A stretch of DNA of 64,000 nt from Apiospora phragmitis (taxonomy: Eukaryota > Ascomycota > Sordariomycetes > Amphisphaeriales > Apiosporaceae): assembly GCA_038363925.1 (NCBI GenBank), contig JAQQWL010000003.1, positions 124,001 through 188,000 on the forward strand. The letters are read 5' to 3'. Below, piece by piece: positions 24,207 through 36,270 of this stretch. The translations under genes and the position numbers were made by a program. Every line of letters begins with the position of its first letter. Positions within the stretch are counted from its first letter, which is position 1. The notes beneath the pieces are model-generated. The model was not told where the DNA came from. It saw only the letters and a list, made by a program, of their open reading frames with translations, and did no database searches.

Positions 24207-25999
24207 TATTATATCTTTTAAATCTTAGTTCTCGACTTATCGATAAACTAGGTTACATAATGTATAAAAATATATATAGGCATGACGAAGGCCAATTCCC
24301 GCCGTTAGTATTGTACTAGCTAGATCTAATTATCCTTTATTATAATAGTATTAATAACGTAAGTATAACCCAAAACCATGAATGCTTTAAGATAATAATA
24401 CGATTATACATACTATAGGATGTATCGTGATCCCCTACGTCCGTAGTTTCTATTAATTTCGTTGCTAGTGGTACTTATGTTTCGTTATAGCTATCTCCAG
24501 AGTTACATACAGGTCGTGGTCCATTTCAGACCGAGACTCATCTGTCCGCTCGTAAAGAAATACATTTGGGTTCCTTCCCCATATCTATTCTGGTTAGCAT
24601 GCCCATAAGAGCCCAAAATTCTCAAACGGCCGATTCATATCGGAACCAGGGATATTCAGTATTATTTCTCTGCTACATCCGATAAGAGCTCGCAGATTCT
24701 CAGGGCTCGCTTCGGCCCTGGTTCTCCGTTAAGAGTCCCGCACCTGAAGCTTGTCCCATACGTATCGCACGAATTTTAGGTGCACGATCACATTACACTT
24801 TCACGACTAAGCAAAGTTAGATGCGAAACTAGTAACAACATTAGATGAAGGAGCGCCTCAGGTAAAGCGCAAAGAATTGTGAGACCTAGTCCGAAGCTGG
24901 TTAAATCTGGCCCGAATTAGAATGTCTATGGCTACCATAGGAGTACTTTCTTTCCCCGTAATCTACTAGATTAGTCCTGTAATGGTCCTATGGTGTGCCA
25001 TTTCACGCGAATACCTACTTAGAGCGGTTAATGGCGTAATAATAAAAGACCTTTAAATGTTACCCTATTATTTGTTTATATATAGTACAGTAGGACAGTA
25101 AGTAACGCTAATTGAGTTAGACTATCCATAGACTTTCGGGATCTATACTACGCGGGATCAAAACAGTTAGTAGATGAAGCCTCATTGTTTTCGGGTTAAA
25201 GCTACTACCAGTGGCACTGTGTTCCGTTAAAGCTCTTCAGAGCCGCTTCGCCTCCATATAGATCCTGACTCGTGCTGTTCTATCGCCAGGGCCCGAGGTA
25301 ACATCGGTCCGCTATCGTCTAGCGTAAAAACTATTATGCGTATAAAATTGCGCTAGGTTATAATATATATATTAGAACCAATGGTTTATAAGATAATATA
25401 GCAGCTTTCGCTATTGCCGGCTTCGGTTCCGTCTCGTTAACCGTAAGTCGGGGATATAGTAATTACTAAATCTATAAAAGAAATAAGAATAAAGGCTTAC
25501 AATTTAGTATAAAACCGAATTCTTTACTATTAATATAATTTTGTTTTTAATATTCCCTTTCCCTATAAACATAGCTCCTACTAACGGTAAATAGTTTGCT
25601 TAAGAACGAATAGAAAACGTCTTAAAAAAGAACCCAGGCCCTGTACTGCCTACGCGTAAAAAAAGGGATAGAAATAACGAAAACATAGCGAAAAACTAAA
25701 AGATATAGGTAAAAAGTAATCGAAAGCTTCAGCGTCGATACGAAGTAAAGGTTTATATCTATATTAAAGTGCCCCGTAAGCGCAAACAATATCTCTTCGT
25801 ATCTCACAGAGGTATATCACCATTAACACTAAACAACGTTGTGAGCACCCCTTCCCCCCCCCCGCGCGACTCACGTAGCCACCGAATAGGTTAACTTCTA
25901 CTAAACACTAAATAAATAACCTAGGAAAAGCAGTATCCGCTACTTACTATAGTTGTTAGGAGCGAGGTAAATAAGCCGGACCAAGGCAAAGACGCAGTA
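24207..25999. other. AT-rich decayed DNA
   Basis: Mostly TpA-rich. Minus-strand text near 24,620-24,520 (SYGHANQNRYGEGTQMYFF) is protein-like but unassigned. A C-rich homopolymer run lies at about 25,852-25,863. No RNA gene seen. Confidence 0.4.
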
Positions 26000-26900
26000 C
26001 CGGAAACTGTTGATCGCGTGTTTTAAACTAAGAAGGCAGGAGTTTAAGGTATGTCCCAATAGGGCAGCCCGAACCAAGCATCTTACGGAACAGCAAATGC
26101 AGATGGAAACGATTAGATTCCCTGAGTAGATAAGGTATAACGTCTTCGTAAAGAATTTAATAGATATTTTATAGCCTGCCATAGCTACTGTCACCGTCCA
26201 ATCCTATACTTACCCACAAGCCTGGGAGTATATAATCCTTATAGCTCCAACCAGGAGGATGGTCGAATTTCATGCCATCTAAATCGAAGTCTACGGGGGA
26301 AGCCCCCCACGTTATTAATTCGAACTTAGGTTTCGGCATCAAGTATAACATTTAAGCTAATGTATAACGCTTAAGCGTTTAAAGTAGGCGCTCGAGTAGC
26401 TCTTACCGCGAACATATGTAGCGGTATTTCAGAACTTAGGAGGTAAGGGGCCTCACACTAATAAAATATATCAAACTCTCCCTAGCTAATACCATGTCGT
26501 CTCAAGCGAGGCCGTCGGCTATTAGATTCTAAAACTGGAATATTCAAGAACCGCAGTTAGTATTCCGGGCTAGGTCACGCGTAGTGTGTCCAGGTCCATT
26601 TTCCAGGTCCTAGAGTCTCCAATTCGTCGATAAGTCCGGCTTAGTTCCTAGTGCGGGCTTGCATTCACCCTTAAACACCAGCCAAATTCACTACACCTTG
26701 CGATTTCGGCTCGGACATCCTTGTCCGCCCCTTTTAAAGGAAGCACCTCGTGGTCGAGAAAGGTCGTTTTAGGGAACACCGAGTAAGCTTTATTCTAGGC
26801 GATAAAGTTTATCGCCTACGTGGTCGGCGTGCGACTAAGAATAGCTTAGATAGGTATGAGTCGTGTTTTCCTTAATATAATGAACAACTCGCCACGTCGT
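26000..26900 (-). pseudogene. Two unrecognised minus-strand coding remnants
   Basis: From 26,351 a frame reads MPKPKFELITWGASPVDFDL and GWSYKDYILPGLWVSIGLDG, then continues with stops through LYEDVIPYLLRESNRFHLHL and RKMLGSGCPIGTYLKLL to about 26,000. A separate piece at 26,900-26,480 reads NKAYSVFPKTTFLDHEVLPL and EIARCSEFGWCLRVNASPH. Both look like ordinary soluble fungal proteins damaged by Gln-to-stop changes. I cannot assign either to a family or say whether they are one gene. Confidence 0.35.
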
Positions 26901-28099
26901 AACCATGTAACCGACCCTAACCGGACCTGTTCTTCCCTAACCAGTAAGTATCCTTACGTTTAAAGGTACGCCTGGACCGGATCCGCCTTAGCAGCCTTTG
27001 CTATAATTACTAATGTTTTCGACGTCGTGCGAGAAAAGAACTCGGTAGTAAAGTCGCTATAGATCAAGGCCTCGCTTACACCGAGGATACTACGGAAGGC
27101 CTAAGGGTCGTGAACGAAGGGCATCAATTTAATATTAATATTCTATACATAGGATTACACTTAGGATCGCAGCCCCCTACAAGTTTAGTATAAAGATACG
27201 AGTAACTTAATATCGAGCATACCCATCAGGCTCTTTAAAACGGGGTAATAAATGGAGAGAATTACTACAATGAATAGACGTGGTCGGTATGGTAAACGCC
27301 TTCCAGCGTGACCACGCTAAACTGCCACAGTTACCGTTATTAAAGAGATGATATCGATGACTAAGAGCGTACGTAGTGTTAAGTGTTTATTTATATTATA
27401 AACAAAAAGAGTTAAGCTGTATCTAGCGGAGAAGCTATTCATTTATATAGTTAAGCTCGCGTCTAGCTTACTATAAATGTTATTAGCACTATTAATTAAT
27501 GCCTACTCTCTCGCTACTATATATAATTACCCCTATCTAAGCTACACTAAGTATTTAACTCTAGCCTAACGACGTCACCTATAATTATACCGTAAGCAAC
27601 CCCTATCCAGCCTTCCGCAGCTAAACATGCCCTTAAGATACTTCATTACTAGGACCGCATCTCTCCACACAGATCAGGCAGTCTAGTAGGCCTTTGCGTG
27701 CAGAATTATAGTCCCATTATTGTCCAATAAGTCTAGCAGTAATATTACATTCCCTCTTCCACCTCCGGCACCTCTTTTAACTGATACACCTCTGCGAAGA
27801 CCGTGCCTGTCTCCTTCGTACCGAATACACTCCAACCTTACTAGTGCTTCGCGCGCAGCTATACGAACAACACCCTGCAAGCAAGCAGAAGACTTTGACT
27901 TGTGGAAGAAGGGATGCTTTAAGACGTCAGTCGGCGACGTTCACATGGTATACTATAGTCTCTTACAATTATCAGCGGCAGCTGTCCGGAGTATAGCATA
28001 TCCAAGAAATCCGCAGCGTCGTAAGACTAATAAAACCTTTTGCGAACTAAGCCCGTTATAATCTGTTCTATATACGAAACCATAAACCGATATATTTCT
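26901..28099. other. Decayed DNA; possible 3' part of the kinase remnant
   Basis: 27,683-28,061 has open frames on both strands. The minus one could extend the adjacent kinase but shows no kinase motif, so I leave it unassigned. The rest is TpA-rich without recognisable features. Confidence 0.3.
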
Positions 28100-28720
28100 C
28101 CTCGGCGACTAAGGTCTATCGATAATCTTCTACTCAGGTCGAGGGCTATTATTCCATCGTTAGATCAACTCATCGATATAAGTATACTAGTCTATTACTT
28201 AGTTTCACCGTCCCATTAAACGTAATACGTACATCCGCTGCGCGGACGTCCATAGGCAGAAACAGAAGATATATAGTAGCAAATACGATCTGTTACCACC
28301 GGGTTAATATTTAGACGTCTCGCTTAACCCCAGCATACATACCTGCATCATAATAATCGCAACCTCTACCTCGGATTATAATAATGCGATAGCAAAGAGG
28401 TCCAAATCTAAGTGTTTATAAACTACCGATGTAGTACGACCGCTACAGTAAATCCCTAGGAGCTGTGTAATACTAGGATGGCTGATCTCGGAGAGGACCC
28501 CTAGCTCCGAAACTATGAACTAGGGGGTCTATCGAACTTAAACGACGTACCCGCTACCCGACCGGTGCATTCTAAGCCAACCGCTACCGTTGGTACCTAG
28601 GTGGCGATAATAGGTATACGCAGTTTAGTCGATATAAAGCGGGGGCCTTACCCGGACCGTCACGAGGTTACGATCACGGCAAAAGTCTAGTATACGCTTA
28701 AAAGATATAATTACCGTTAG
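28100..28720 (-). pseudogene. Protein-kinase remnant
   Basis: Minus-strand text reads a glycine-loop-like LGTNGSGWLRMHRSGSG (near 28,610-28,560), then LSEISHPSITQLLGIYCSG (near 28,495-28,440), VVYKHLDLDLFAI and SEVEVAIIMMQ. This is the order of the small lobe, hinge and helix of a eukaryotic protein kinase. A short intron, 28,300-28,342 (GTATGT to ACAG), joins in phase to MDVRAADVRITFNGTVKLSN, where a catalytic-loop and DFG-like region would be expected. The family HRD and DFG residues are not present, so it may derive from a catalytically weak or regulatory kinase. It ends in stops near 28,170. Substrate unknown. Confidence 0.6.
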
Positions 28721-30024
28721 GCACCATTTCTTTAGGCTTTACACTATAGAGCTTATATATATTACTTAGATAGGTACTGGGACTAAGTGCTATTTAGATA
28801 TAATTAGCGCCGTAAATATCGCTTAAGGTAAAGGTAACATGCGACGCGAACCGTTCTATGAAGTCTAGAAACATCGTAATAATGTTTTAAGACGAAATAG
28901 TATAATACGGTACTCCAGCCTATTAATAACGAGTTAGTTTTTGCGAAGCTAGCGGAAAGTGCTTCTTCGTAGCCCGGTTAAATAAATCTTATTATAAGTA
29001 AGCCTTTCTAGCACGGGAAGGTACGATACATAAACTACGGTAGGATAAATATGGTCCTAGGGATAGAGAGAGTTATTGACGCCGCCGCCACTCAACAGGG
29101 TAAAAGTTAGCGAATAACAGCAAACTCAGAAAGTATAGACACTATAGAGGCGCTAATGCTTTCACGTGGCAAGTCACTCGTTCCCGTGAGTTTCGTCACG
29201 CTACGTACTATATCATAAAAACTAGAAGCGTTCGTAATCCTTCACATCAGCCCTAAATACTTCGCTTCCGCTCTTTATATCTTCTTTCGCACCCTACTTC
29301 ATCTACCTCCTCAGTCCCAGTAGGCTACATATCCTTATTCTATCCTTTTCGAAGTGTATAGAGCGGGCATTACGTCAGTTACTACAGGTTCGATACTTAA
29401 CAAGCCAGGTTCCCACTTCCACTCACCCCTACGCCAGGTATCCATCAACATACCGAGGCTCAGAGCTCGACTCCAATAATTAACGGTGCGATTACTATAG
29501 TCGATCTCATAATCGACGTACTTAACTATCGCCAATGTCGCAACATTATCTCGAGCTATGCTGAGACGGCCGAGTTCTGCTATATTTTAGAGCATTGCCG
29601 ATATGTACGTCTTATTCTCCCATATTGAACTGCGCTAACAAGCGACAGGTGCTTTGCTCCGCGTGTCAAGTGTACCATTGTCCGCAGGCCTCCCATGATT
29701 AGTTCTATAGGCCATAAGCCCTCCTTAAGACTTTCCGCCTCGGGACATGTGAGATATGTTGGCAGTGGATGAAGGTTCCGGATAAGTTGCCATATAGTAA
29801 GTGAAATGGTCTTATATTGGACTGGGCTAACTTTCGGAAAGGCACACGTTTTACTCTAGATGCGTGAGACTGCATCGTATTTGCTTAGTTACGTGCCCAA
29901 TATGCCGGACGAAGTGGCGCGATCTGCAACTTCGACGGTCTGATCGCACTTATCGTATATAGAATATCGGAATAGAGATAACGGCGGAATAAAAGGTCAG
30001 GACTAGAGAAAAGCCGACAAACCG
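28721..30024. other. Decayed DNA with one short unassigned frame
   Basis: A minus frame 29,335-29,535 (LSLGMLMDTWRRGEWKWEPG) is protein-like and unassigned. Elsewhere TpA-rich sequence. Just below 30,025 the GH12 remnant loses all similarity to its family. Confidence 0.35.
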
Positions 30025-30480
30025 CTAGGGTTTATACCTAGAAAGCCACTCTCGTTCGGACGGCAACGAAGGCTCAATAACAACATGGCTGGTGTCGTGG
30101 TTGGGGTCGGCGGCCATAAATAGGTCGTACGCGATATCGGCGCGCACGTTGTTGCCCGTGTACGTCCACGATGCCGCCGTCTGGATCGACCCTAGCGAGC
30201 TCACGATGGGCTTGCTGCTCAGGGTGCGCCCGACGTCTGGGAAGGCCTTGACGTTGTTCTCGCCGCCCGCCCACTCCCAGTCCGCGTGGAACACGACGTG
30301 CGAGTCGTCGGTCCAGTCCACGTAGGTGCAGATATAGCCCGTGCCCGCGTCCTTGCCCTATGCGTTGTTATTGAAGTAATAACCGTGGGAAGCGAAGTAG
30401 CCGTACTAATTACAGAGCTGCGTCGACGCGGCGATGGCCACGGACACCAGAGCGCCGCCGAGTATAAGTATCGATTTCAT
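30025..30480 (-). pseudogene. GH12 endoglucanase/xyloglucanase, N-terminal half
   Basis: GH12 enzymes are secreted beta-glucanases acting on cellulose or xyloglucan. ATG at 30,480 starts a clear signal peptide (MKSILILGGALVSVAIAAST) followed by QLCN-TAG-YGYF, NNNA-TAG-GK, WEWAGGENNVKAFPDVG and GSIQTAASWTYTGNNVRA, then IAYDLFMAADP: the first beta-strands of GH12 in order. The two stops replace Gln and Trp of the family pattern. After SHVV the expected EIMIW-type catalytic strand is not found and the frame ends at 30,025, so the C-terminal half with both catalytic Glu residues is lost or unreadable. GC-rich compared with its flanks. Confidence 0.8.
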
Positions 30481-31862
30481 AATAAAGGGGTTGCGAAAGC
30501 AATAGATCAACCTAAAAATAACGCTTTAGAAGCTGTGATGTGTACGGTTCTGCTGGGCGCCAAGGTCGACTTATATAGATATCCCGTGCCGTTGCTCGTT
30601 ATGCCCCTTATTTTAATTCGATACATTAAAGCTGAACTACGTCCTATCGGGCCGTAAGTCCGCGGAAACTTAGTACACCTAGCTTACTGTTCAGATGGAT
30701 CCGCGATGTCAGCCCTTATGCATCCTATCTTTAACAGAACCTGGTGGACGGTCCGTAAACCCTTCCTGTCCTCTATCCTTGATTACATTCCGCCCATCAC
30801 GGAAGATAGTCCGTTCCCGGTAGTGATAAACTTAGAGGAAAGCAGGTTAAGCAAATGTCTCCATCGTATCCTAGGCTAGTATTATTTCGTTATCCTTACT
30901 GTCGGCCCCACTCCGCATACTGCGATAATTTACAGGCGTATCGTAACGAGCTCGGCTGGGTTATAGTTTTTAACTTAACGCTTTGCGGGGAATATTAGGG
31001 CCAAGTGCTACACGTGATACCCCCTATAGAACTGTTATATAATACTAAATGGACGGTGTAATATATATAATTTCCGCGAATTACATATCGGCAGCCTAGC
31101 TTAAATTAGTTCTTATTATAGTTATCCCCGAATAATCCCTTCGTAATAAAGCCTCCGAGGTGTATTCTACACCTCACCCTTTAGCGATATAGCATTTAGT
31201 ACCGGATAAAACTAATGTTTAGGTATTTAACCATCGGCTTAGATTTGACCACGAATGAAGTTAACTTCCGGTCCGTCGGTCCTTCCACGGGGGTTCGAGT
31301 TCATGATATCGAACGGGTCCTACATTTCCCCTTAGGTGTGAGGCGACCTACGGAAAGAGCCCACAGAGCCTGGCATTGCACGAAGTATCCGGAGAATGAC
31401 GGAAATCTAGCCACTGGATTAACCTCTAGTAAGAGACGGCTGTGCTACCGAGAAAGCCGGAACGGCGATAATAGACTCATATATTCTCTGTCATATGCGC
31501 ATAATCTCTCGTTAACACCGTTACCGGCCTGTCCCGCGCCGGCCACGCCATGCTGAGCTCGCGCCTCCTCCGTCTAACCGTGATTCGCCGCTAGGTCAAT
31601 TATAGCGCCAAGACGTCGAGCCTGCGGAACGGCGTCGGGCGACCTAGGAGATTTACTACGCCCCTAATAGCCATAGCGGTGTACCTATTATCGAAATCTA
31701 TACTAAGAACGGCGTACTTAAGGTGGTTCGGTCTTTATCGACAGTATTATAAATAAGTTCAGATACGTTATAGAGAATTCGGCACCCTACCGCGTCCGTA
31801 GCTAACGAGTTTCAACACCTACTAACGTATACCCCTCCACGGGCCAGTAACCTACTCACTTC
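30481..31862. other. Decayed DNA with unassigned coding-like pieces
   Basis: Plus-strand text at about 30,700-30,870 (MHPIFNRTWWTVRKPFL, ITEDSPFPVVINLEESRL) is protein-like. Plus frame 31,215-31,556 is open for 113 codons without a recognisable domain. 31,640-31,740 gives NSHSGVPIIEIYTKNGVLKV. None can be assigned. Confidence 0.35.
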
Positions 31863-32432
31863 CTATCCCGAAACCATCACCCCGACGTTTAGGTCCTCCA
31901 ACATCCTAGCTATCTCACCACAAGTTATACGCACCCATTTTCGATTCATAGCATTATACCCGCTGAACCTTTGCGCCTTCTCGTCCCAAACAAGCGGCAC
32001 GGGGAACCCATAGCCGCCCGGCCGCATAACCAACGATAGGAAAGGCAGACCTGCTAACACATAGGGCGAAAGGTCCTTACTGCTCCATGATTATTGCCCA
32101 AGGACATCGTCCCACAATGCACATCGTCGCTTCTAACAGTAGTGTTGGGCCACTGGCGTAATCCTGGAGACGACCTCGACGAGGCGCCAGGTAGAGCCAG
32201 CCGGACGGCCTCTTGAACGCTTGCATGGCCTTGATTCATCTACTTGCCTTGCCTTCCGTTTCCGGCAAGGGGTACCTAAAAATTCCGCCTCAGCTACCTG
32301 TGAGATATCCTCTTCCATCGACATTAATATAGCAGGATCTGGGTGGGACCATACGTAGTGCTCTAGCGGAAGCGATGCTGCTAGGGGGATTAAATCCTCC
32401 AGGTCGTCCTGCACGAGGACCGAACGATTCAC
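31863..32432 (-). pseudogene. Unnamed AT-hook-like protein, copy 1
   Basis: One frame of 190 codons from 32,432 to 31,863 with two internal stops (TAG, TAA). Order: an acidic N-terminus (MNRSVLVQDDLEDLIPL), a basic stretch CRKRKARQ, KRSRGRPAGSTW that contains the RGRP core of an AT-hook, LVEVVSRITP, and a C-terminal block VLAGLPFLSLVMRPGGYGF plus NRKWVRITCGEIARMLEDL. A second, inverted copy lies at 49,500-50,035. The copies share gene structure and about four bases in five by eye over the C-terminal 200 bp, but differ by ordinary substitutions as well as RIP changes. Function unknown; minor-groove DNA binding is an inference from the AT-hook alone. Confidence 0.6.
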
Positions 32433-33007
32433 CTGGCCGACTCCGCCGAAGGATTAGCTGGCAAAGGGCGCAGTGGAAATCCTAATCTAATAGAAACTCG
32501 GCAATATAAATAGACGTGCGAGCTTAGACTCCGTATAAGACGAAAATATCGGGACAGCTATAGTATAGTGCTAAAAGCTTCTAGCCTAGGCTATATATTA
32601 TGGCTGAGGAGATTAATAGTGAACTCGCCTCCTAGATGCGCTAGTCCGTCATATCTACTCTTTTAACTCTACACCGTTACTATATATACAATAAGTGCTT
32701 GGTGCGTTCTCCTTCATTTTATAGGGCTGCGACTACCTATATTGCTGTTTATACAGCATAGTATACAACAAGCTGGTAGCTTACGGGTGAAGCTCGAGCT
32801 AGGCGAACGTCGCTAGGGATGCTACTAAACCGGCTCCTAAATCTTTATTAGCAGGATGGATTTCGGGCCCTGCTTCTTCTTCGGCCTATCTTAACAACGA
32901 TACATACTATAACTTCTTACGCCTAAGGGACATTAGGCAAATTACCCTAATAACACAGGGTCGCGAACCGGCTCGCTAACAATAGGACCTGGCCCGCTAG
33001 TACATTC
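32433..33007. other. Decayed DNA, nothing definable
   Basis: TpA-rich sequence without a recognised gene, RNA or terminal repeat. Confidence 0.4.
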
Positions 33008-33700
33008 CTACTCTTCCGACTCTACACCCCAATAATAAGGCCAACAGCTACGCGGGTAACTATAGAGGCCAGGACCGAAAACAGCCCATAAGAGTCTTAG
33101 AGCTCTCGATATATGCAGGAAAAAAAAGAATAGGCGTTCAGGCTCCGAGGTAACCGGGCCTCTAGGCCGGAACAGTATAAGCGGAGCGGTGAGAACATTA
33201 GGCTCTGGTATCGGCTGCATTATAGGGATGTATGTCCGGCATCCAATCCCGTCTCTCGGTGCTATTTAAGCGGCGGTTCAGATTATGTATTATAATAAGG
33301 GCTAGCAGAACTCAGGGCCAAAAATAGCCCGTGAGACTTTTCGAGCTTAAGCAGTAAAAAAACAGTACTATATATTATTAGATAATTCTGGCTCCCTTCG
33401 GAATCGGCGCACTTCGAAAAGGTATAATAAGAGACTCCGGTCGTGCCGACCAGAATGGTTATTTAACCTCTCGGTATAATATATATATATTATTATACGA
33501 CGTTTAAGAAAGTGGGAAATTGGATCGTAGGGTACGTTACTATACTTTACTCTTTTTACTATATCAGCTCGAAGAGTTTTATAAGCTGTTTCCAGTCCTG
33601 AGTGCTTCGTTAGACCGCAGCGTCGAAAGAGTAGCTATAGCGCATTAGCACGATTAGTAGGCTAGGTCCCCGAGAAAGCAGCGTGGAGCCGGTCCGCGAC
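33008..33700. repeat. Cluster of diverged repeat copies, both orientations
   Basis: 33,008-33,115 (minus) matches 37,410-37,525 (plus). 33,280-33,350 (minus) matches 37,165-37,215 through GCTTAAGCTCGAAAAG and GGGCTATTTT. 33,405-33,480 and 33,560-33,690 match pieces of 37,690-37,910. Shared words are GTCGGAAGAGTAGCAATAGC and CTATATCAGCTCGA. Copies are short, mutated and rearranged, so the full element cannot be drawn from the window. A minus frame across the first copy encodes an Arg/Leu/Trp-rich tail ending in VESEE. Confidence 0.6.
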
Positions 33701-34560
33701 CCCGCGGTATTTAGGGCCTATAATAGCGTTCCGCCGTGGGAGCTTTACGTTATATTGGGCGTATTTGACGAGCGTGCAGGGGAGAGTTCTAAGGCCGATA
33801 GAGAAGCCTACCGAGCTTATAGACTTGGGCAGTGCATGGTAGCTGTCATTTTTATATCAGCTTTACATTTTATGAATTCCTATCTAAACTGGGCTGTGGT
33901 CCTGTAGTTCCCGCAATGGCTGTCTGCTCCCACAAAGTCTCTATCCCTATATTATCTACACTATCGCCTACCACGTCGATAATAAGACAGCTATATCCTG
34001 TTATACCCGCATTATCCTAAATATCTTCAACTCCGGATGAAATCGTCACGGTTAGGCCCACAGTCGTCGTCACCACAAGAGGCCCTAACGTTACATTAAT
34101 AAAAGAGGTGGTAGTCTACCCATAGCAACCGGAGCGGAACCATGCTGTATTCGTCGTTTTCAAATATTCGGTGGAAGACCCTTCTCGAAGCCATGTGATT
34201 AAAAGGTCTTAGGTGGTCTTTGAATAAGAACGTGTTCCTTTAGGCTAGAATTACAGCCAGATTTATTCATGGGACCCGGTAGCGAATATCGAGGCTAGTG
34301 AAGTCAGTCTTGATAATGTGCTATGGCCACCTGATATCGATATTAAAGAACATGATTTAAGGGGGCTACATAGTTGTCAATATTATGGAAGTAACGCGGG
34401 TGCAGGCAGTATCTCATGTAACGATGTGGCAGCGGGGCTATGTGAAGTAGATCAGAACATATTAAACTCTGACCGTATGCCTGACGTTCACAAGGAGATT
34501 CATTGTCAGGAGGCCGGTTATGTAGGGTATACTCTTTTCCCTAAGGTTAGGTATTATATT
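33701..34560 (+). pseudogene. Unrecognised remnants, possibly a secreted protein
   Basis: A frame at about 34,020-34,125 reads DEIVTVRPTVVVTTRGPNVT followed by LIKEVVVYP, a Thr/Val-rich linker style common in secreted fungal proteins. The frame 34,318-34,563 then reads PPDIDIKEHDLRGLHSCQYY and ISCNDVAAGLCEVDQNILNS with several Cys, ending cleanly at TAA. No catalytic motif seen. Whether the segments belong together is uncertain because frames change between them. Confidence 0.35.
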
Positions 34561-35100
34561 TAATCAAATAGGCATCTATTTAACGGGCAATTAAAAAGAT
34601 CACCAGTTTTACTAACCAGTTAACCAACCAACCACGTTAGCTCTAAGAGTCTTATAAGATTAGCCGTTATTTATAAGGGAGTTAGCTGTGAGAGTTACTA
34701 AAACAATTATGGCGTCCACTGTCTTTAATTACCTCGGGTATTCCCTTCTCCTTTCCTCCCCTTTCTTTTTCTCTTTAACAAATTATTCTTCTCTCGGTTC
34801 TTATTAACACACGCACAGTAGAAATCATAAGGCAGCGCAATCGGTTAAACGAAACCTTCTCTCAAGATGAACTTGCCGAGCAGTTCCTAGAGCTTGAGGA
34901 ATTCGCTGCTACACCTTCTAACCAACCAAACCAAAGAGTCAGATGTGATTTGGTTGATGCTAACTAATGAAAGTCCTGGTTTAATGGGTTAAATTAGCTG
35001 AAATCGTTGGTTTAATGTGATTTAATTAAATATGGTTTAGTTATTTACACCCTTGTTATAGCCTTTATATTAAATCCTTTTTATTCTAAAAATCTAACCA
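34561..35100. other. CpA-rich segment, possible LTR/Gag leader
   Basis: Unlike its flanks this stretch keeps many CA dinucleotides (repeated ACCAACCAACC near 34,618-34,633, ACACACGCACAG near 34,807). Around 34,715 there is AATTATGGCGTCCACTGTC, followed by a C/T-rich leader and then a plus frame RQRNRLNETFSQDELAEQFL near 34,830-34,890. That arrangement is reminiscent of an LTR retrotransposon leader and Gag start, but I cannot locate two LTRs. Best described as a younger or unique insertion that escaped most RIP. Confidence 0.3.
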
Positions 35101-36270
35101 AGCAATAAGAGTGTCTATAGTAATCTAACGTTCTCCCGTGAGCCCGAAGTGGCCATATCCGACAATGCAACCCTCTTCTTGTTTTGCTCCATACGCCCGC
35201 CTATTAGCTAGAAACCTATAGTTGACATAGTTAAAAGCTAATCATTGACTATATTAGTATCGCCCGATAACGGCTCTGTGGAGGCTTCTTTCAGAGAGTC
35301 GCTCCATACCCTAAAAGCGTGGTCAGAGCAGAAGTCGGCCCGAGTAGTCCAGAGGACTCTAATATAACTTTTATTCCTCAGCTTTACTACGAATGTAACG
35401 GAAGCTTAACGAAAATAAACCCTGGTAATGAACAATCGCGCACGGGGCGATAACGCTTATAACCGCCCCGTCGGGTTTCGCCTCTTATAATATAGTGCCA
35501 GTGCTATTATACCCGTAGTAGCGATAATTAACCGTTACTAAATGCAGGCATAACCGTAATAGCCGCTAATTAGGTCTCGACTAACTAGGTCGTAATTTCG
35601 TCTAGCATTGGTATGCGACGAGTATTCCAGCTGGCTCGACGTAGCAGCATGCCAGCTTACCTTAACGCGATAGAACAATGGCCGTTTCTAGCGTTAATTG
35701 GTTATGCCTTATATTCAGGAAGAATACAACCCTTATCATCTAAACCATGCCAGGTTTTAGTCGGGACCATACTCTGGAGTGAGCAGGGTCACCATAACTA
35801 GTGGCAGCCGTCGAACATTCCGACCTGGTGCCAACATTGGCCCGCCAGATGATCCTTTCCAATCGTACGATATCTCTTCGCCCCCCCCCCCATCCTGGAT
35901 CTTGCGGTTACTTTGGTATCTTTCACGTTAACCTGTGCTGATAGAACTCACAGAGACTTTAAAGATATATTCAGTCACGGACCGTCTGTCCCCCTGCTCC
36001 CTAACCGTCCAAACCCACGCTTGGATGTCTAAAAAGGATTCGGCGGTCCGAGGTTCCCGGGTGGTAGTAAAGATACTCGTAATAATTACTATGCAATTAG
36101 TTATACCTAAACTCTACTAATTATACTAGAGTATATAAACGGGCGCTATTAATAAGCAAGTACCAAGCCATATCGGTTAATAGACGCAGCAGTAGCGGCT
36201 AAGGATGCTTCGAAAATAATACTAAACACGCTGATCCTGGTCGTCGGCGAAGGGGTTACCAATATTTTTA
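35101..36270. other. Decayed DNA with one coding-like plus-strand piece
   Basis: Plus text at about 35,135-35,400 (ISDNATLFLFCSIRPPIS, SVEASFRESLHTLKAWSEQK, TLI-stop-LLFLSFTTNVTEA) is protein-like with Gln-type stops, family unknown. A C10-type homopolymer lies near 35,881. The rest shows nothing definable. Confidence 0.35.

Noticed and set aside
27683..28061. Opposing open frames of 65 and 113 codons
   Set aside because: Neither shows a domain; they may belong to the kinase 3' end, but I see no motif to support it.
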